From: Ruminococcus sp.
GTDB lineage: Bacteria; Bacillota; Clostridia; Oscillospirales; Ruminococcaceae
DNA length: 54,910 bases
Direction of reading: 5' to 3'
NCBI RefSeq assembly: GCF_016287535.1
Contig: NZ_JAEFAJ010000019.1
Span: 1 to 54,910 of the forward strand
A program made the position numbers and the translations under genes. Shown piece after piece: positions 1-8,184 of the stretch. Below the pieces are notes generated by a model. The model saw nothing but the letters and a program-made list of their open reading frames with translations. It was not told the origin of the DNA and made no database searches. Each line of letters begins with the position of its first letter. The stretch's first letter is position 1.

Positions 1-3
1 ATG

Positions 4-79
4 TGGTGGGGACTACAGGGCTCGAACCTGTGACCCTCTGCTTGTAAGGCAGATGCTCTCCCAGCTGAGCTAAACCCCC
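4..79 (-). tRNA. tRNA-Val (anticodon TAC)
   Basis: On the minus strand the 76-nt cloverleaf folds fully: acceptor arm beginning with five G, D arm with AGCTCAGCTGGGAGAGC, anticodon stem TCTGC/GCAGA around loop CTTACAA (anticodon TAC, valine), T arm with GTTCGAGCC, and an encoded CCA at 4-6. The acceptor stem contains two G-U pairs. It is the only RNA gene recognised by structure here, and more tRNAs could follow outside the window. Confidence 0.96.
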
Positions 80-114
80 ACTTCGCAGACGCCGTATCCT
101 CGGCGACGAAAATA

Positions 115-143
115 ATTATATCATAGTATCTCAGGTTTGTCAA
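115..143 (-). promoter_or_regulatory. Promoter of tRNA-Val
   Basis: Reading leftwards, TTGACA (138-143) and TATAAT (115-120) are separated by exactly 17 bp, a full consensus SigA-type promoter. Transcription would start about 30 nt before the tRNA 5' end at 79. Confidence 0.9.
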
Positions 144-213
144 GCATTTTTTGAAAAAAATTTTGAGATTTTTTGCTTTATTTAAAAAAGCGCTGAAAAC
201 AGCCCTTTTTCAG

Positions 214-245
214 TGAAAAAAGCCGGGAGCCGTCGGCTCCCGGCT
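214..245 (-). terminator. Terminator of the ABC/CPBP operon
   Basis: A GC-rich hairpin with 11-bp arms (221-231 and 235-245) sits 41 bp beyond the CPBP stop codon. On the minus strand it is followed by a run of six T. This is a strong intrinsic terminator for the leftward operon starting at 3887. Confidence 0.9.
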
Positions 246-286
246 GAAAAAGTTTACCCCATTTTTATCAAATCATTTTTGCCGTG

Positions 287-1156
287 TCAGGCTTTAGCCG
301 CCTTCTTCTCCTTTTTGCATACAAGCACCATGCATACAGCTCCGCACACTATTATCATCGGAAATACTGAGAGTATCAGCATCCAGAACTCATTTGTCCT
401 GTACGCGAACTTCTCACCGTCTGCCTTGTAAGCAAAGGGAATGAACACCGTGTTCAGCACCGTATCTATCAGCATATGACACAGCGCCGCAGGATATACC
501 GAGCCTGTCCGCTTGGTGAGCCACGTCAGCACAGCCGACCAGAATATGCACATTACTATCATTGCAATAAAGCCGCCGTAAGGGAAAAAGTCATAGTCCC
601 TGCCGAAGTCGTAGCCGTAAGCAAGGAGAGGTCCGTGCCACAGAGCCCATATAATTCCCGTGACCACTATCGCCGCAGGAGTCGGCATGAGCTGTTCAAG
701 CTTGGGCGTGAGATAGCCTCGCCAGCCCAGCTCCTCGCCGAGACCGTGAAAGGCAGTTGCGATACCGGATATTACAGCAATCAGCAGAGAAGCAATACCC
801 ATTACGGTATCGCTTGCGAAAGCGCTGTCGGAAATGCTTCCGTTCTCCACTATAAAAAGATGAAGTATCAGAGCGCTGACAAATGGCAGCACTATCGGAT
901 ATATCGCTGCTGCCGCGTAGTATTTGCCGCTGCCTCGTTTTCCGAAGCCCAGCATTGCGTCACGGAAGCCCTCTCTTGTGACCAGTCTCGTGATAACAGA
1001 GGCTATGGCAGGATAGAGCATGAGGGTAGCTCCCCAGAACACATTCTTCACACTGCCCTGCTTGTCAGAGAATATCAGTTCCAGCGCATAAGCAGGAGCG
1101 AAAGCCAGTACAAGGTATATGAATACACGAAGGAGAGTTTTCTTCTTACTTGGCAT
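287..1156 (-). CDS. CPBP family intramembrane glutamic endopeptidase
   Basis: Multi-spanning membrane protein of 289 aa of the CPBP (CAAX protease/bacteriocin-processing) family. Motif 1, EELGWRGYL, lies near residue 140; motif 2, WALWHGPL, near residue 170; motif 3, with a conserved His in CHMLIDT, near residue 225. These supply the Glu and His residues of the family's active site. About eight hydrophobic segments are visible. The start follows GGAG by 9 nt and overlaps the upstream permease by 11 bp, so translation is probably coupled. As the last gene of a GntR/ABC operon it may process a peptide or protect against one, which is inference; the substrate is unknown. Confidence 0.9.
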   Translation of the reverse strand: MPSKKKTLLRVFIYLVLAFAPAYALELIFSDKQGSVKNVFWGATLMLYPAIASVITRLVTREGFRDAMLGFGKRGSGKYYAAAAIYPIVLPFVSALILHLFIVENGSISDSAFASDTVMGIASLLIAVISGIATAFHGLGEELGWRGYLTPKLEQLMPTPAAIVVTGIIWALWHGPLLAYGYDFGRDYDFFPYGGFIAMIVMCIFWSAVLTWLTKRTGSVYPAALCHMLIDTVLNTVFIPFAYKADGEKFAYRTNEFWMLILSVFPMIIVCGAVCMVLVCKKEKKAAKA

Positions 1157-1877
1157 AATTCTCAGCTCCTTTCAGGTACAGCTTCACGGATATCCTGTAG
1201 GAAAGGTAATACAGCGGCAGCACAGCCAGTGTGCATATGCCCACCCACAGCAGCAGCATTTTCAGCTTGTCCGGATCTCCAACAAAGGCAAACATTCTTT
1301 CCCAGAATGTATCCATGCTTGCAAAGACGGAGGTATCGCCGAAAAGCATATACACTATAAATCCAAGAATGGCAACACATACCGCCGTTATCTTTACCAT
1401 GCTTCCCATTTTCACACCGAAGCGCACTATCAGCGGATACTCCACAGCTCTCATAAGCAGCTGCACATAGAACATCGCCGCAATAAGCACGGAAAGTCCG
1501 CTCGTTTGTCCCAATATCTGCTCAGTAAGTGCTATTTTCAGCGTTTCAAGGGTCACAACAAACATGGTGAACAGCATTGTGAACAGGTATTTCGCGCCTA
1601 TATATCCCTTTATCCCCGAGGGGGTCGAGGTAACGAAGTAAGCCCACTTCTTTCTGTCGTCGCCGTTGAAAACTCCGCTCTGTATGCAGCCTGCCGTAAT
1701 AAATACGAAAACGCAGAACACTCCCAGTATCATTGTCAGCGTTTTGTCAATAGTATCATCATCTTTTGCATCAACTACCGCAAAGATCGGAACTATGGAA
1801 AAGAACAGGTATGTCAGCAGAAACAAAAGTACAAGGCGGATATTGAGTTTGAATTCCTTATAAAGATATCCCGTCAT
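1146..1877 (-). CDS. ABC-2 type transporter permease (second)
   Basis: Integral membrane protein of 243 aa with about six hydrophobic segments and no soluble domain, as in ABC-2 permeases. It shares one base with the stop codon of the preceding permease (TGATG) and follows GGAGG, so the two permeases are probably made in equal amounts. It most likely pairs with the permease at 1877-2632 and the ATPase at 2633-3511 as one exporter. Substrate not determinable. The family call rests on context and topology, since permeases of this type are weakly conserved. Confidence 0.8.
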   Translation of the reverse strand: MTGYLYKEFKLNIRLVLLFLLTYLFFSIVPIFAVVDAKDDDTIDKTLTMILGVFCVFVFITAGCIQSGVFNGDDRKKWAYFVTSTPSGIKGYIGAKYLFTMLFTMFVVTLETLKIALTEQILGQTSGLSVLIAAMFYVQLLMRAVEYPLIVRFGVKMGSMVKITAVCVAILGFIVYMLFGDTSVFASMDTFWERMFAFVGDPDKLKMLLLWVGICTLAVLPLYYLSYRISVKLYLKGAENYAK

Positions 1878-2632
1878 CAGTAACGCCTCCTTCTGTACTC
1901 CTTAAGCGCCCACACATAGAACAGCGCCACTACGCCGACAACAAAGAACGGTGCGGCGATAAAGCATATTGTACGCGCCTTGTCAAAATAAGGCGCAAAT
2001 ACCTTTGCCATGGTCTCATCGGTGGCTTCACCGTACAGCCTTACTGCTTCGCTCATGCAGAATTTCGTGAATTTCCATGCAAAATATACGAAAGCCGCCA
2101 TAAACGGTGCCAAAGCAAAAAGTGTAACAACTGCTCCCTTGTTCTGGTTTTTAAAGCGGAGCATAAGCGGTATCTCCGAAAAGCCTACGGTCATAACAGC
2201 GCCGATAATAAGGATATTCTTGATATGATCCGCACTTACAGGCATTTTAGCCGCAGCAGCTATTATCACCTCTGCGATAACAGCGAGCACAAGGCCTGCA
2301 AGCAGCAGTATACCGCGCACTATGAACTTTGACGCAATTATCTTCCTGTCGCTTATGGGCAGAGTATAGGAAAAAAGCTGCCAGCGTGACTGATAGTCCT
2401 TCTGAATGATATCATTATGTCCGTAGCCCATACCTACAAGGGCGATACACGCCGCATAGAAGTATGCCTGCGGATAGAATATCTCAATTACACCCTCTTC
2501 ACCTTTGAGATTACCTGCATAAGTGCTTATGCACACAAGGGACATCATGGCAACGAATATGAAATAGACAAGAAGCGTGATAACGGTCGTCTTGCGTATA
2601 AGGTACAACTCACGGTAGATAAGACCTTTCAT
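1877..2632 (-). CDS. ABC-2 type transporter permease (first)
   Basis: Membrane protein of 251 aa that begins MKGLIYRELYLIRK, the amphipathic start typical of ABC-2 permeases, followed by about six transmembrane segments. Its ATG directly follows the ATPase stop codon, and its ribosome-binding site lies inside the ATPase gene. With the second permease it would form the membrane part of an exporter controlled by the operon's GntR regulator. The layout resembles the Bacillus ytr operon, where such genes respond to cell-wall antibiotics; that comparison is by organisation only. Confidence 0.82.
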   Translation of the reverse strand: MKGLIYRELYLIRKTTVITLLVYFIFVAMMSLVCISTYAGNLKGEEGVIEIFYPQAYFYAACIALVGMGYGHNDIIQKDYQSRWQLFSYTLPISDRKIIASKFIVRGILLLAGLVLAVIAEVIIAAAAKMPVSADHIKNILIIGAVMTVGFSEIPLMLRFKNQNKGAVVTLFALAPFMAAFVYFAWKFTKFCMSEAVRLYGEATDETMAKVFAPYFDKARTICFIAAPFFVVGVVALFYVWALKEYRRRRY

Positions 2633-3511
2633 TCATCTCCACTCCTTTTTGTCCCGGTTTACATAAAATATCATTATATCCTCAAGAGTTGCGGGATCAA
2701 TGACAGCTCCTGAGTATTTCCGGCTGCATGAAGCCTTGTCGGACACCATTATCTCTGCGCCGAAGTCGTTCAGTCTTGCGCTTACGATATCCTCGGCAGC
2801 TATATCCTTATAGTCGTCCTTTGTGCATTTGAGTATGCCGTGGTTTTCGAGTATATCGTCCTTGTAGCCGCTTATGAGCACCTTTCCCTTGTCGATAAAT
2901 GTAACGCAGTCCGCGATCTTATCGAGGTCGGAAGTGATATGTGAGGACATGAGGATAGTGTTTTCCTCATTCTGCAAATACTCAAGGAATATATCCAGTA
3001 TCTCGTTTCTCACAACAGGGTCGAGACCCGTGGTAGCTTCGTCCATGATGAGAAGCTTCGCATTATGGGACAGCGCAGACGCGATCTGCAGCTTCATCTT
3101 CATGCCCTTTGAGAACTTGCCGAACTTCTTCTTTCTCGGCAGCGCAAAGCGGTCAAGATAGCCGAAAAATGTATCCGTGCTCCACTCCTCATATATCTCC
3201 CGGAGTATCTTGTCGATAGCTATGGCATTGAGCCTGTCGTCGAAGGGCAGCTCGTCAAACACCGCAGCTATCTGCTTTTTTGCCTCGTATTCATCCTTTT
3301 CGCTGTCAAGACCCAGGAGACGTATCTCGCCCTCGTCCTTTTTCACGATATTGAGCAGGGCGTTTATGGTAGTGGTCTTGCCGGCGCCGTTCTGCCCGAT
3401 AAAGCCCATAATAGAACCCTTAGGCACGCTGAAGCTCACCTTGTCGAGAGTAAAGCCGTCGTACCTTTTGGTCAGTTCCTTGATTTCAATAGCATTTTCA
3501 TAGTCATTCAT
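2633..3511 (-). CDS. ABC transporter ATP-binding protein (YtrB-like)
   Basis: ATPase of 292 aa with Walker A GQNGAGKTT, signature region FSKGMKMKL, Walker B LLIMDEATTGLDP and a switch His in MSSHITSD. The reading frame is open nine codons further upstream, but the ATG at 3511 follows GGAGGGG by 6 nt and overlaps the GntR stop (ATGAATGA), so this start is preferred. The C-terminal ~90 residues are divergent, as in exporters of the YtrB/CcmA type. It would energise the two permeases that follow. Confidence 0.92.
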   Translation of the reverse strand: MNDYENAIEIKELTKRYDGFTLDKVSFSVPKGSIMGFIGQNGAGKTTTINALLNIVKKDEGEIRLLGLDSEKDEYEAKKQIAAVFDELPFDDRLNAIAIDKILREIYEEWSTDTFFGYLDRFALPRKKKFGKFSKGMKMKLQIASALSHNAKLLIMDEATTGLDPVVRNEILDIFLEYLQNEENTILMSSHITSDLDKIADCVTFIDKGKVLISGYKDDILENHGILKCTKDDYKDIAAEDIVSARLNDFGAEIMVSDKASCSRKYSGAVIDPATLEDIMIFYVNRDKKEWR

Positions 3512-3887
3512 TGTCTTCCCCTCCGTAAATAAGATCAAGCATCTCCTTCAGCTCGTCGAGACTGAGCTCGCACTGTCTTGCCTTGTCGCATACCTGAGTG
3601 AGCAGAGCCTCTGTCTGGCGCAGGTACTCCTCCCTGAGAAGCTCGGTATTCTGCCCCTTTACAAAGCTGCCCTTGCCGGTATACGATTCGATAAAGCCGT
3701 CCCTTTCGAGATCCTCGTAAGCGCGTTTCGTTGTGATAACGCTTATCCGGAGCTGCTGTGCAAGTGTACGCATGGAAGGCAGAGCGTCCCCTGCTTTCAG
3801 CGCACCGTTGAGGATAAGTCCCTTTATCTGCGAGGATATCTGCTGATATATGGGCTCACCCGATGAATTACTGATGATAATATCCAT
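3504..3887 (-). CDS. GntR family transcriptional regulator, YtrA type
   Basis: Regulator of 127 aa with an N-terminal winged helix (EPIYQQISSQIKGLI, then SMRTLAQQLRIS and KRAYEDLERDGFI) and only a short C-terminal tail, the YtrA subfamily layout. The ATG at 3887 is preferred over an in-frame TTG four codons upstream because GAGG lies 6 nt before it. As first gene of an ABC operon it probably represses its own promoter through the inverted repeat at 3903-3921 (inference). Confidence 0.92.
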   Translation of the reverse strand: MDIIISNSSGEPIYQQISSQIKGLILNGALKAGDALPSMRTLAQQLRISVITTKRAYEDLERDGFIESYTGKGSFVKGQNTELLREEYLRQTEALLTQVCDKARQCELSLDELKEMLDLIYGGEDNE

Positions 3888-3902
3888 AGTCCACCTCAAT
3901 AT

Positions 3903-3951
3903 TGTATATATACGTTATACACATTATAACATTTATACACACACTTGTCAA
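3903..3951 (-). promoter_or_regulatory. Promoter and candidate GntR operator of the ABC operon
   Basis: Reading leftwards, TTGACA (3946-3951) and TATAAT (3923-3928) are 17 bp apart. Just downstream of the -10 box lies the inverted repeat TGTATA-N7-TATACA (3903-3921), placed where a bound repressor would block initiation. The regulator assignment rests on adjacency to the first gene. Confidence 0.8.
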
Positions 3952-3958
3952 TACCCTT

Positions 3959-4103
3959 GCAAAAATTTGTTTCACAAATTTTTGCAGTTGAGAGTTTAGA
4001 GTTGAGAATTGAGAGTTGTGGAGTCGCCTGCGGCGATATTATTTAAATAATGTGAGCGCAGCGAAAACATTAACTTTCAGCTCTCAACTCTCCACTCTCA
4101 ACT
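3959..4103. repeat. Hairpin plus MITE-like inverted-repeat element, copy A
   Basis: A perfect 12-bp hairpin (arms 3959-3970 and 3974-3985) is followed by a 117-bp element (3987-4103). Its left end is built from GTTGAGAGT-like units and its right end from ACTCTCAAC-like units, so it has imperfect terminal inverted repeats. The centre contains CGGCGATAT and GCGCAGCGAAAACATTAA. A related copy lies at 36073-36168. No coding sequence inside, so it would be non-autonomous. Confidence 0.7.
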
Positions 4104-4178
4104 CACTCAAATGTGTATATGATAGACAAATAAAAACAACCTTTTTTAGTCAAAATCGCCTATTTTTAAAAAATGATA

Positions 4179-4207
4179 TAGACAAGCCGCAAAAAATAAT
4201 ATATAAT
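4179..4207 (+). promoter_or_regulatory. Promoter of rsmD-coaD
   Basis: TAGACA (4179-4184) and TATAAT (4202-4207) are 17 bp apart, about 80 bp before rsmD. The leader that follows holds two short hairpins, CGGCAT/ATGCCG and CCGCAG/CTGCGG, without a T-tract. Between copy A of the repeat (4103) and this promoter nothing else is recognisable. Confidence 0.7.
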
Positions 4208-4285
4208 ATAATGTATATAACTCGGCATCCGTATGCCGTAAATGCGGAAACCGCAGTTGATCCTGCGGCTTCGGAGCACTAAAAT

Positions 4286-4843
4286 ATGAGAGTAATCACA
4301 GGCATTGCAAGAGGCCGCAAGCTTGTCGCACCGGAAGGTCTGGACGTCAGACCTACTGCCGACAAGGTAAAGGAAGGCATCTTTTCAGCCGTTCAGTTTG
4401 AACTTGAGGGAGCAAGAGTCCTCGACCTCTTCGCAGGAAGCGGTCAGATGGGTATCGAAGCCCTCAGCCGCGGCGCAGACCACGCTGTATTTATTGACAG
4501 CTCGCTCCGCTCGATAAGATGCGTAAACGAGAATCTGCGCAATACAGGCTTTGAACGGCAGTCAGAGGTCATAAACCGCGACAGCTATGATTATATCAGG
4601 CTGACCTCGCAGACCTTCGATATCATAATCCTCGACCCGCCCTACCGCCACAGCCATATCGCAAATATACTCCCCTTCGCAGCCAAAAAGCTCCGCGACG
4701 GAGGATTCATAATCTGTGAATACGAAAGTGACGCGGAAGAGCCGGCAGCTCCGGAGGGTATGACGCTGAGAAAGACCTACCACTACGGCAAGATCAATGT
4801 CACGATATTCTGCAAACCGTCCGAGGAGGTGGCTGAGAAATGA
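4286..4843 (+). CDS. rsmD: 16S rRNA (guanine(966)-N(2))-methyltransferase RsmD
   Basis: SAM-dependent methyltransferase of 185 aa, the usual RsmD length. The N-terminus MRVITGIARGRKL, the SAM-binding motif LDLFAGSGQMGIEALSRGA (about residues 46-64) and the catalytic motif ILDPPY (near residue 115) identify the family, which methylates G966 of 16S rRNA during 30S assembly. Start follows GGAG by 9 nt. It overlaps coaD by ATGA, the common Firmicute rsmD-coaD arrangement. Confidence 0.96.
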   Translation: MRVITGIARGRKLVAPEGLDVRPTADKVKEGIFSAVQFELEGARVLDLFAGSGQMGIEALSRGADHAVFIDSSLRSIRCVNENLRNTGFERQSEVINRDSYDYIRLTSQTFDIIILDPPYRHSHIANILPFAAKKLRDGGFIICEYESDAEEPAAPEGMTLRKTYHYGKINVTIFCKPSEEVAEK

Positions 4844-5331
4844 GAAGAGTTGCCGTTTGCCCCGGAAGCTTCGACCCTGTGACACTTGGACATCTTGACA
4901 TCATCACAAGAGCGTCAAAGCTCTTCGATAAGGTGATCGTCCTGATATCAAGGAACGCAGGCAAGGCACAGCCGAGCTTCACGGCTACGGAGCGTATGCT
5001 TATGATAGAACAGGTCACACGCGACCTTGATAATGTAGTAATAGATATACTCGACGGTCTCCTCGCAGACTATGTGAGAAACGTCGGCGCTATCGCTATC
5101 GTCAAAGGACTCAGAGCCGTCAGTGACTTTGAATATGAGTTCCAGATGGCACTCGCAAACAAGAAGCTGTACGAGGGCGCAGAGACAGTATTCCTTACGA
5201 CAGCTTCGGGAAATATGTATCTCAGCTCCAGTCTGGTAAAACAGATAGCATACTTCGGCGGCGATATAAGTCACTTCGTTCCCAACGAAATACTCGATGA
5301 TATAAAACAAAGACTAATTAAAGAGAGGTAA
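4840..5331 (+). CDS. coaD: Phosphopantetheine adenylyltransferase CoaD
   Basis: Nucleotidyltransferase of 163 aa that joins 4'-phosphopantetheine and ATP to dephospho-CoA, the penultimate step of CoA synthesis. PGSFDPVTLGHLDII at residues 8-22 carries the T/HxGH nucleotide-binding motif, and the C-terminal SSSLVKQIAYFGGDISHFVP matches the family's second nucleotide-binding motif. Its start overlaps the rsmD stop (ATGA), so it is translationally coupled; the next gene follows 5 bp later. Confidence 0.97.
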   Translation: MRRVAVCPGSFDPVTLGHLDIITRASKLFDKVIVLISRNAGKAQPSFTATERMLMIEQVTRDLDNVVIDILDGLLADYVRNVGAIAIVKGLRAVSDFEYEFQMALANKKLYEGAETVFLTTASGNMYLSSSLVKQIAYFGGDISHFVPNEILDDIKQRLIKER

Positions 5332-5336
5332 TTAAT

Positions 5337-5837
5337 ATGAGCATTGATGAGATTTTAGAAGAAATGGACGAACTGCTCGACAAGGCAGGCTCAGTTCCCT
5401 TCGTATCACACAAGAAGGTCATCGACGGAGAAAGAATGAGAGAACTCATTAACGACGTCCGCCTTAATATGCCTCACGAACTCAAGGAGGCAAAGAAGAT
5501 CGAATTCGACTGCCAGCGTATCCTCAACGAAGCAAAGCTCAATGCGGAATCAATAATCCGCAAGGCTGAGGAGCGTGCCGCTCAGATAGTGTCAAGAGAA
5601 GCTATTGTTACTGAGGCAAAGAAAAAGGCACTCGATATGATCACCAAGGCTCAGACAGCGGCAAAGAACCTTCAGCAGAACGCTGCCACCTCAGTTGCCA
5701 AGATGCTCAACGACACCGAGAGCTATTACTCAAGGAACCTCCAGAGCATAAAGGTCGTAAAGAGCAAGCTGGGAAGCGCTGTGTCATCAGGTCTCAGCAT
5801 GAACAGCACAAACGACAAGAAAAACGGCATACAGTAA
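5337..5837 (+). CDS. Coiled-coil protein of unknown function
   Basis: Soluble protein of 166 aa, rich in Ala, Lys and Glu. Residues about 40-125 form a continuous helical heptad pattern (for example ELKEAKKIEFDCQRILNEA), resembling V-type ATPase subunit H/E or DivIVA-like coiled coils. No catalytic motif and no membrane segment. Last gene of the rsmD-coaD operon: it starts 5 bp after coaD, follows GAGAGG and precedes a terminator. The fixed neighbourhood suggests a house-keeping structural role, but none can be assigned. Confidence 0.75.
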   Translation: MSIDEILEEMDELLDKAGSVPFVSHKKVIDGERMRELINDVRLNMPHELKEAKKIEFDCQRILNEAKLNAESIIRKAEERAAQIVSREAIVTEAKKKALDMITKAQTAAKNLQQNAATSVAKMLNDTESYYSRNLQSIKVVKSKLGSAVSSGLSMNSTNDKKNGIQ

Positions 5838-5843
5838 GTTATA

Positions 5844-5872
5844 AGCGGTACTCCTCAGAGTACCGCTTTTTT
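5844..5872 (+). terminator. Terminator of rsmD-coaD operon
   Basis: Perfect hairpin AGCGGTACTC / GAGTACCGCT with a 4-nt loop, followed by TTTTTT. It ends the transcript 7 bp after the coiled-coil gene. Confidence 0.93.
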
Positions 5873-5917
5873 GTGTGAGAGCAGCCTGATTTTTAAAAAT
5901 AATCTTTTTAATAGGTA

Positions 5918-5946
5918 TTGTAAAACCCGTTTGTTTGTGATATAAT
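5918..5946 (+). promoter_or_regulatory. Promoter of asp23-fakA
   Basis: TTGTAA (5918-5923), 17-bp spacer, TATAAT (5941-5946), with TG two bases upstream making an extended -10. The start codon of the asp23-like gene lies about 55 nt downstream of the expected start site. Confidence 0.85.
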
Positions 5947-6009
5947 TATTTAGTGCAGCGGCCGCTCTGAATATGCCGCAGCAATTTTTACCAAAGGAGT
6001 GATGACCAT

Positions 6010-6369
6010 ATGGTAGGCTTTGAAAATCATATCGGAAAGATAACTATATCGGAAAATTACCTCACTGAGCTCGTCAAGCACGCCGTGACCGACTGCTTCG
6101 GAGTCTCTGACGTGAGCAATGTAAGCACCTTCCGTTCAGCAGTCTCCGCCCTAACAGCAGGCAAGGCTTTCAGGAAGAACAAGGGTGTGCTCATACGTAC
6201 CGATAAGGACGGCGGTCTCGTCATCGACCTCCATATCAAAGTGACCTATGGCACAAATATCACTGCTGCCGTAAACAGCATTACCCATAAGGTCAGCTTC
6301 ACCGTAGAGGAAGCTGCAGGAATAGATGTACACAAGGTCAACGTATACGTTGACGACCTTAACGCATAA
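6010..6369 (+). CDS. Asp23/Gls24 family envelope stress protein
   Basis: Small protein of 119 aa of the Asp23/Gls24 (YloU) family. Visible are the opening GKITISENYLTELVKHAV, the central VIDLHIKVTYGTNI and the C-terminal VNVYVDDL. No transmembrane segment, so membrane association would need a partner. A typical AGGAG precedes the ATG. It precedes the DAK2-domain fatty acid kinase gene, the order yloU-yloV known in Bacillus. Role in envelope homeostasis is inferred from the family. Confidence 0.93.
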   Translation: MVGFENHIGKITISENYLTELVKHAVTDCFGVSDVSNVSTFRSAVSALTAGKAFRKNKGVLIRTDKDGGLVIDLHIKVTYGTNITAAVNSITHKVSFTVEEAAGIDVHKVNVYVDDLNA

Positions 6370-6414
6370 GGCGTAAAGGTATTTCACCTGTTTGCAGGAT
6401 TGGAGGACTTAACT

Positions 6415-8070
6415 GTGATAAACGGTTCATTACTCAGGGATGCGATAATCTCCGCTGCCGTTACTATTGCCAACAGGAAGCGCGAGGTGGATGAGCTGAA
6501 TGTTTACCCCGTTCCGGACGGCGATACAGGAACCAATATGTCAATGACCATAGGCAATTCAATAGCCGAACTGAAACGTCTTGACTCAAAGGCTCCGGTA
6601 TCCGAGGTAGCATCAACGGCTGCGTCGGCATTTCTGAGAGGCGCAAGAGGAAACTCCGGCGTTATACTTTCACTTATATTCAGAGGCTTTTCAAAAGGAC
6701 TCGCCGGCTGCAAGGAAGCTGGCAGCGAGAACTTCAGCGACGCTCTCGGCTACGGAGTGGAGGCTGCCTACAAGGCTGTAATGAAGCCTGTAGAGGGTAC
6801 TATACTCACCGTTGTCAAGGCTGCTTCCGCAAAGGCTGATGAAATATGCGCCGAGACAAACGACGTGGTAACATTCTGGGAAGAGGTCTGCGACGAGGCA
6901 GAGGCTACTCTCGCAAAAACTACTGATATGCTCCCTCAGCTTAAAAAAGCAGGAGTCGTTGACGCAGGCGGCAAGGGTCTCTGTATTATTTTCAGAGCGA
7001 TGTGCGACGTTTTCGCAGGCGGAAAAATCGCCGAGCCCGTTGAAGCTCCCACAGCTCAGGAAAGCTCGCAGGATTCGTTCAGAACAGCTGTCAGCGAGTA
7101 CGACGACGATATAACATATACATACTGTACCGAATTCATGCTCGAAAAGGACGCGGGCTGTCCCGACGCTTCCATACTTCGCGCATATCTTGAAACTATA
7201 GGCGACTGCGTAGTTGTAGTTGACGACGAAAAGATAATAAAGGTACACGTACATACTGACAATCCCGGAAAGGCTATACAGAAAGGTCTTGAATTCGGAC
7301 ATTTCACAAACGATCCCCGTCCGAAGATAGAGAATATGCGTATACAGCACGAAAACAAGGTCAGGGACGCACAGGCTGCCGAGGCAGGTCTTACTCCCGC
7401 AGAGCCTGAGAAGGAGTTCGGTTTTGTTGCAGTTGCAGCAGGTCACGGTCTCGAAGCAATGTTCACAGACCTTGGAGCGGACGTCGTTGTCAAGGGCGGT
7501 CAGACTATGAATCCCTCTACAGACGATATTCTCCGTGCTATACTCAGGACTCCTGCCAATACAGTATTCGTTCTTCCCAACAACAAGAATATAATAATGT
7601 CAGCTGAACAGGCTGTAAAACTCACAGACAAAAAGGTTTGCGTGCTCCAGACAAGGACTATCCCTCAGGGCATAGCAGCTATGCTGGCTTTCGACGACAG
7701 CCGCAGCCTTAACGAGAATCGCAAGGATATGACAAGAGCCTTCGAGAAAGTATCAACGGGTCTCATTACCTTTGCCGCAAGGAACTCTGAATTTGAGGGT
7801 CATCAGATAAAGGAGGGAGAGATACTCGCTCTCGACAACGGCAAGCTCTCATTCACCGAGCGCGATATCAACAAGGCTACATACAAGCTCGTAAAGAAGC
7901 TTGCAAAGGGCGATGTGAACTATATTACGCTTATCCACGGCGCGGACGTGTCCGAGGACAACGCGGAAGAGCTTCAGAAGTTCATACAGTCCAAGCTCGG
8001 CGACAAGATAGAAGTAATGCTCGTAAACGGCGGTCAGCCTGTTTACTACTATATTATTTCCGTAGAATAA
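6415..8070 (+). CDS. fakA: DAK2-domain fatty acid kinase FakA/YloV-like
   Basis: Protein of about 551 aa. The N-terminal DhaL-like ATP domain has the Asp cluster VPDGDTGTNM (about residues 31-40) that binds Mg-ATP, and GARGNSGVILS further on. The middle and C-terminal parts match YloV/FakA, which phosphorylate exogenous fatty acids carried by FakB. The GTG at 6415 is chosen because GGAGG lies 8 nt upstream; an in-frame TTG at 6400 would sit before that site. No fakB-like (DegV) gene is present in the window, so the carrier must be elsewhere. Confidence 0.93.
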   Translation: MINGSLLRDAIISAAVTIANRKREVDELNVYPVPDGDTGTNMSMTIGNSIAELKRLDSKAPVSEVASTAASAFLRGARGNSGVILSLIFRGFSKGLAGCKEAGSENFSDALGYGVEAAYKAVMKPVEGTILTVVKAASAKADEICAETNDVVTFWEEVCDEAEATLAKTTDMLPQLKKAGVVDAGGKGLCIIFRAMCDVFAGGKIAEPVEAPTAQESSQDSFRTAVSEYDDDITYTYCTEFMLEKDAGCPDASILRAYLETIGDCVVVVDDEKIIKVHVHTDNPGKAIQKGLEFGHFTNDPRPKIENMRIQHENKVRDAQAAEAGLTPAEPEKEFGFVAVAAGHGLEAMFTDLGADVVVKGGQTMNPSTDDILRAILRTPANTVFVLPNNKNIIMSAEQAVKLTDKKVCVLQTRTIPQGIAAMLAFDDSRSLNENRKDMTRAFEKVSTGLITFAARNSEFEGHQIKEGEILALDNGKLSFTERDINKATYKLVKKLAKGDVNYITLIHGADVSEDNAEELQKFIQSKLGDKIEVMLVNGGQPVYYYIISVE

Positions 8071-8076
8071 AAAAAC

Positions 8077-8110
8077 GGGCGTGATGATATGTTCATCACG
8101 CCCATGTTTT
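8077..8110 (+). terminator. Terminator of asp23-fakA
   Basis: Hairpin GGGCGTGATGA / TCATCACGCCC with a 5-nt loop, then ATGTTTT, starting 6 bp after the fakA stop codon. Confidence 0.85.
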
Positions 8111-8120
8111 ATATTAAAGG

Positions 8121-8161
8121 AAAAACCAGCCATAAAAGCCGCGATGCTGCTTTTATGGCTG
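8121..8161 (-). terminator. Terminator of the gliding-type ABC operon
   Basis: Hairpin with 13-bp arms CAGCCATAAAAGC (8127-8139) and its complement (8149-8161). On the minus strand it is followed by a short T-tract (8121-8125). It ends the leftward operon that finishes at 8185. Confidence 0.8.
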
Positions 8162-8184
8162 ACTGCTTTTTATTACGGACCGGT

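Noticed and set aside
476..1360. Long plus-strand open frame opposite the CPBP and permease genes
   Set aside because: It is antisense to two well-supported genes, lacks a ribosome-binding site and has a Cys/His/Arg-rich composition typical of a shadow frame.
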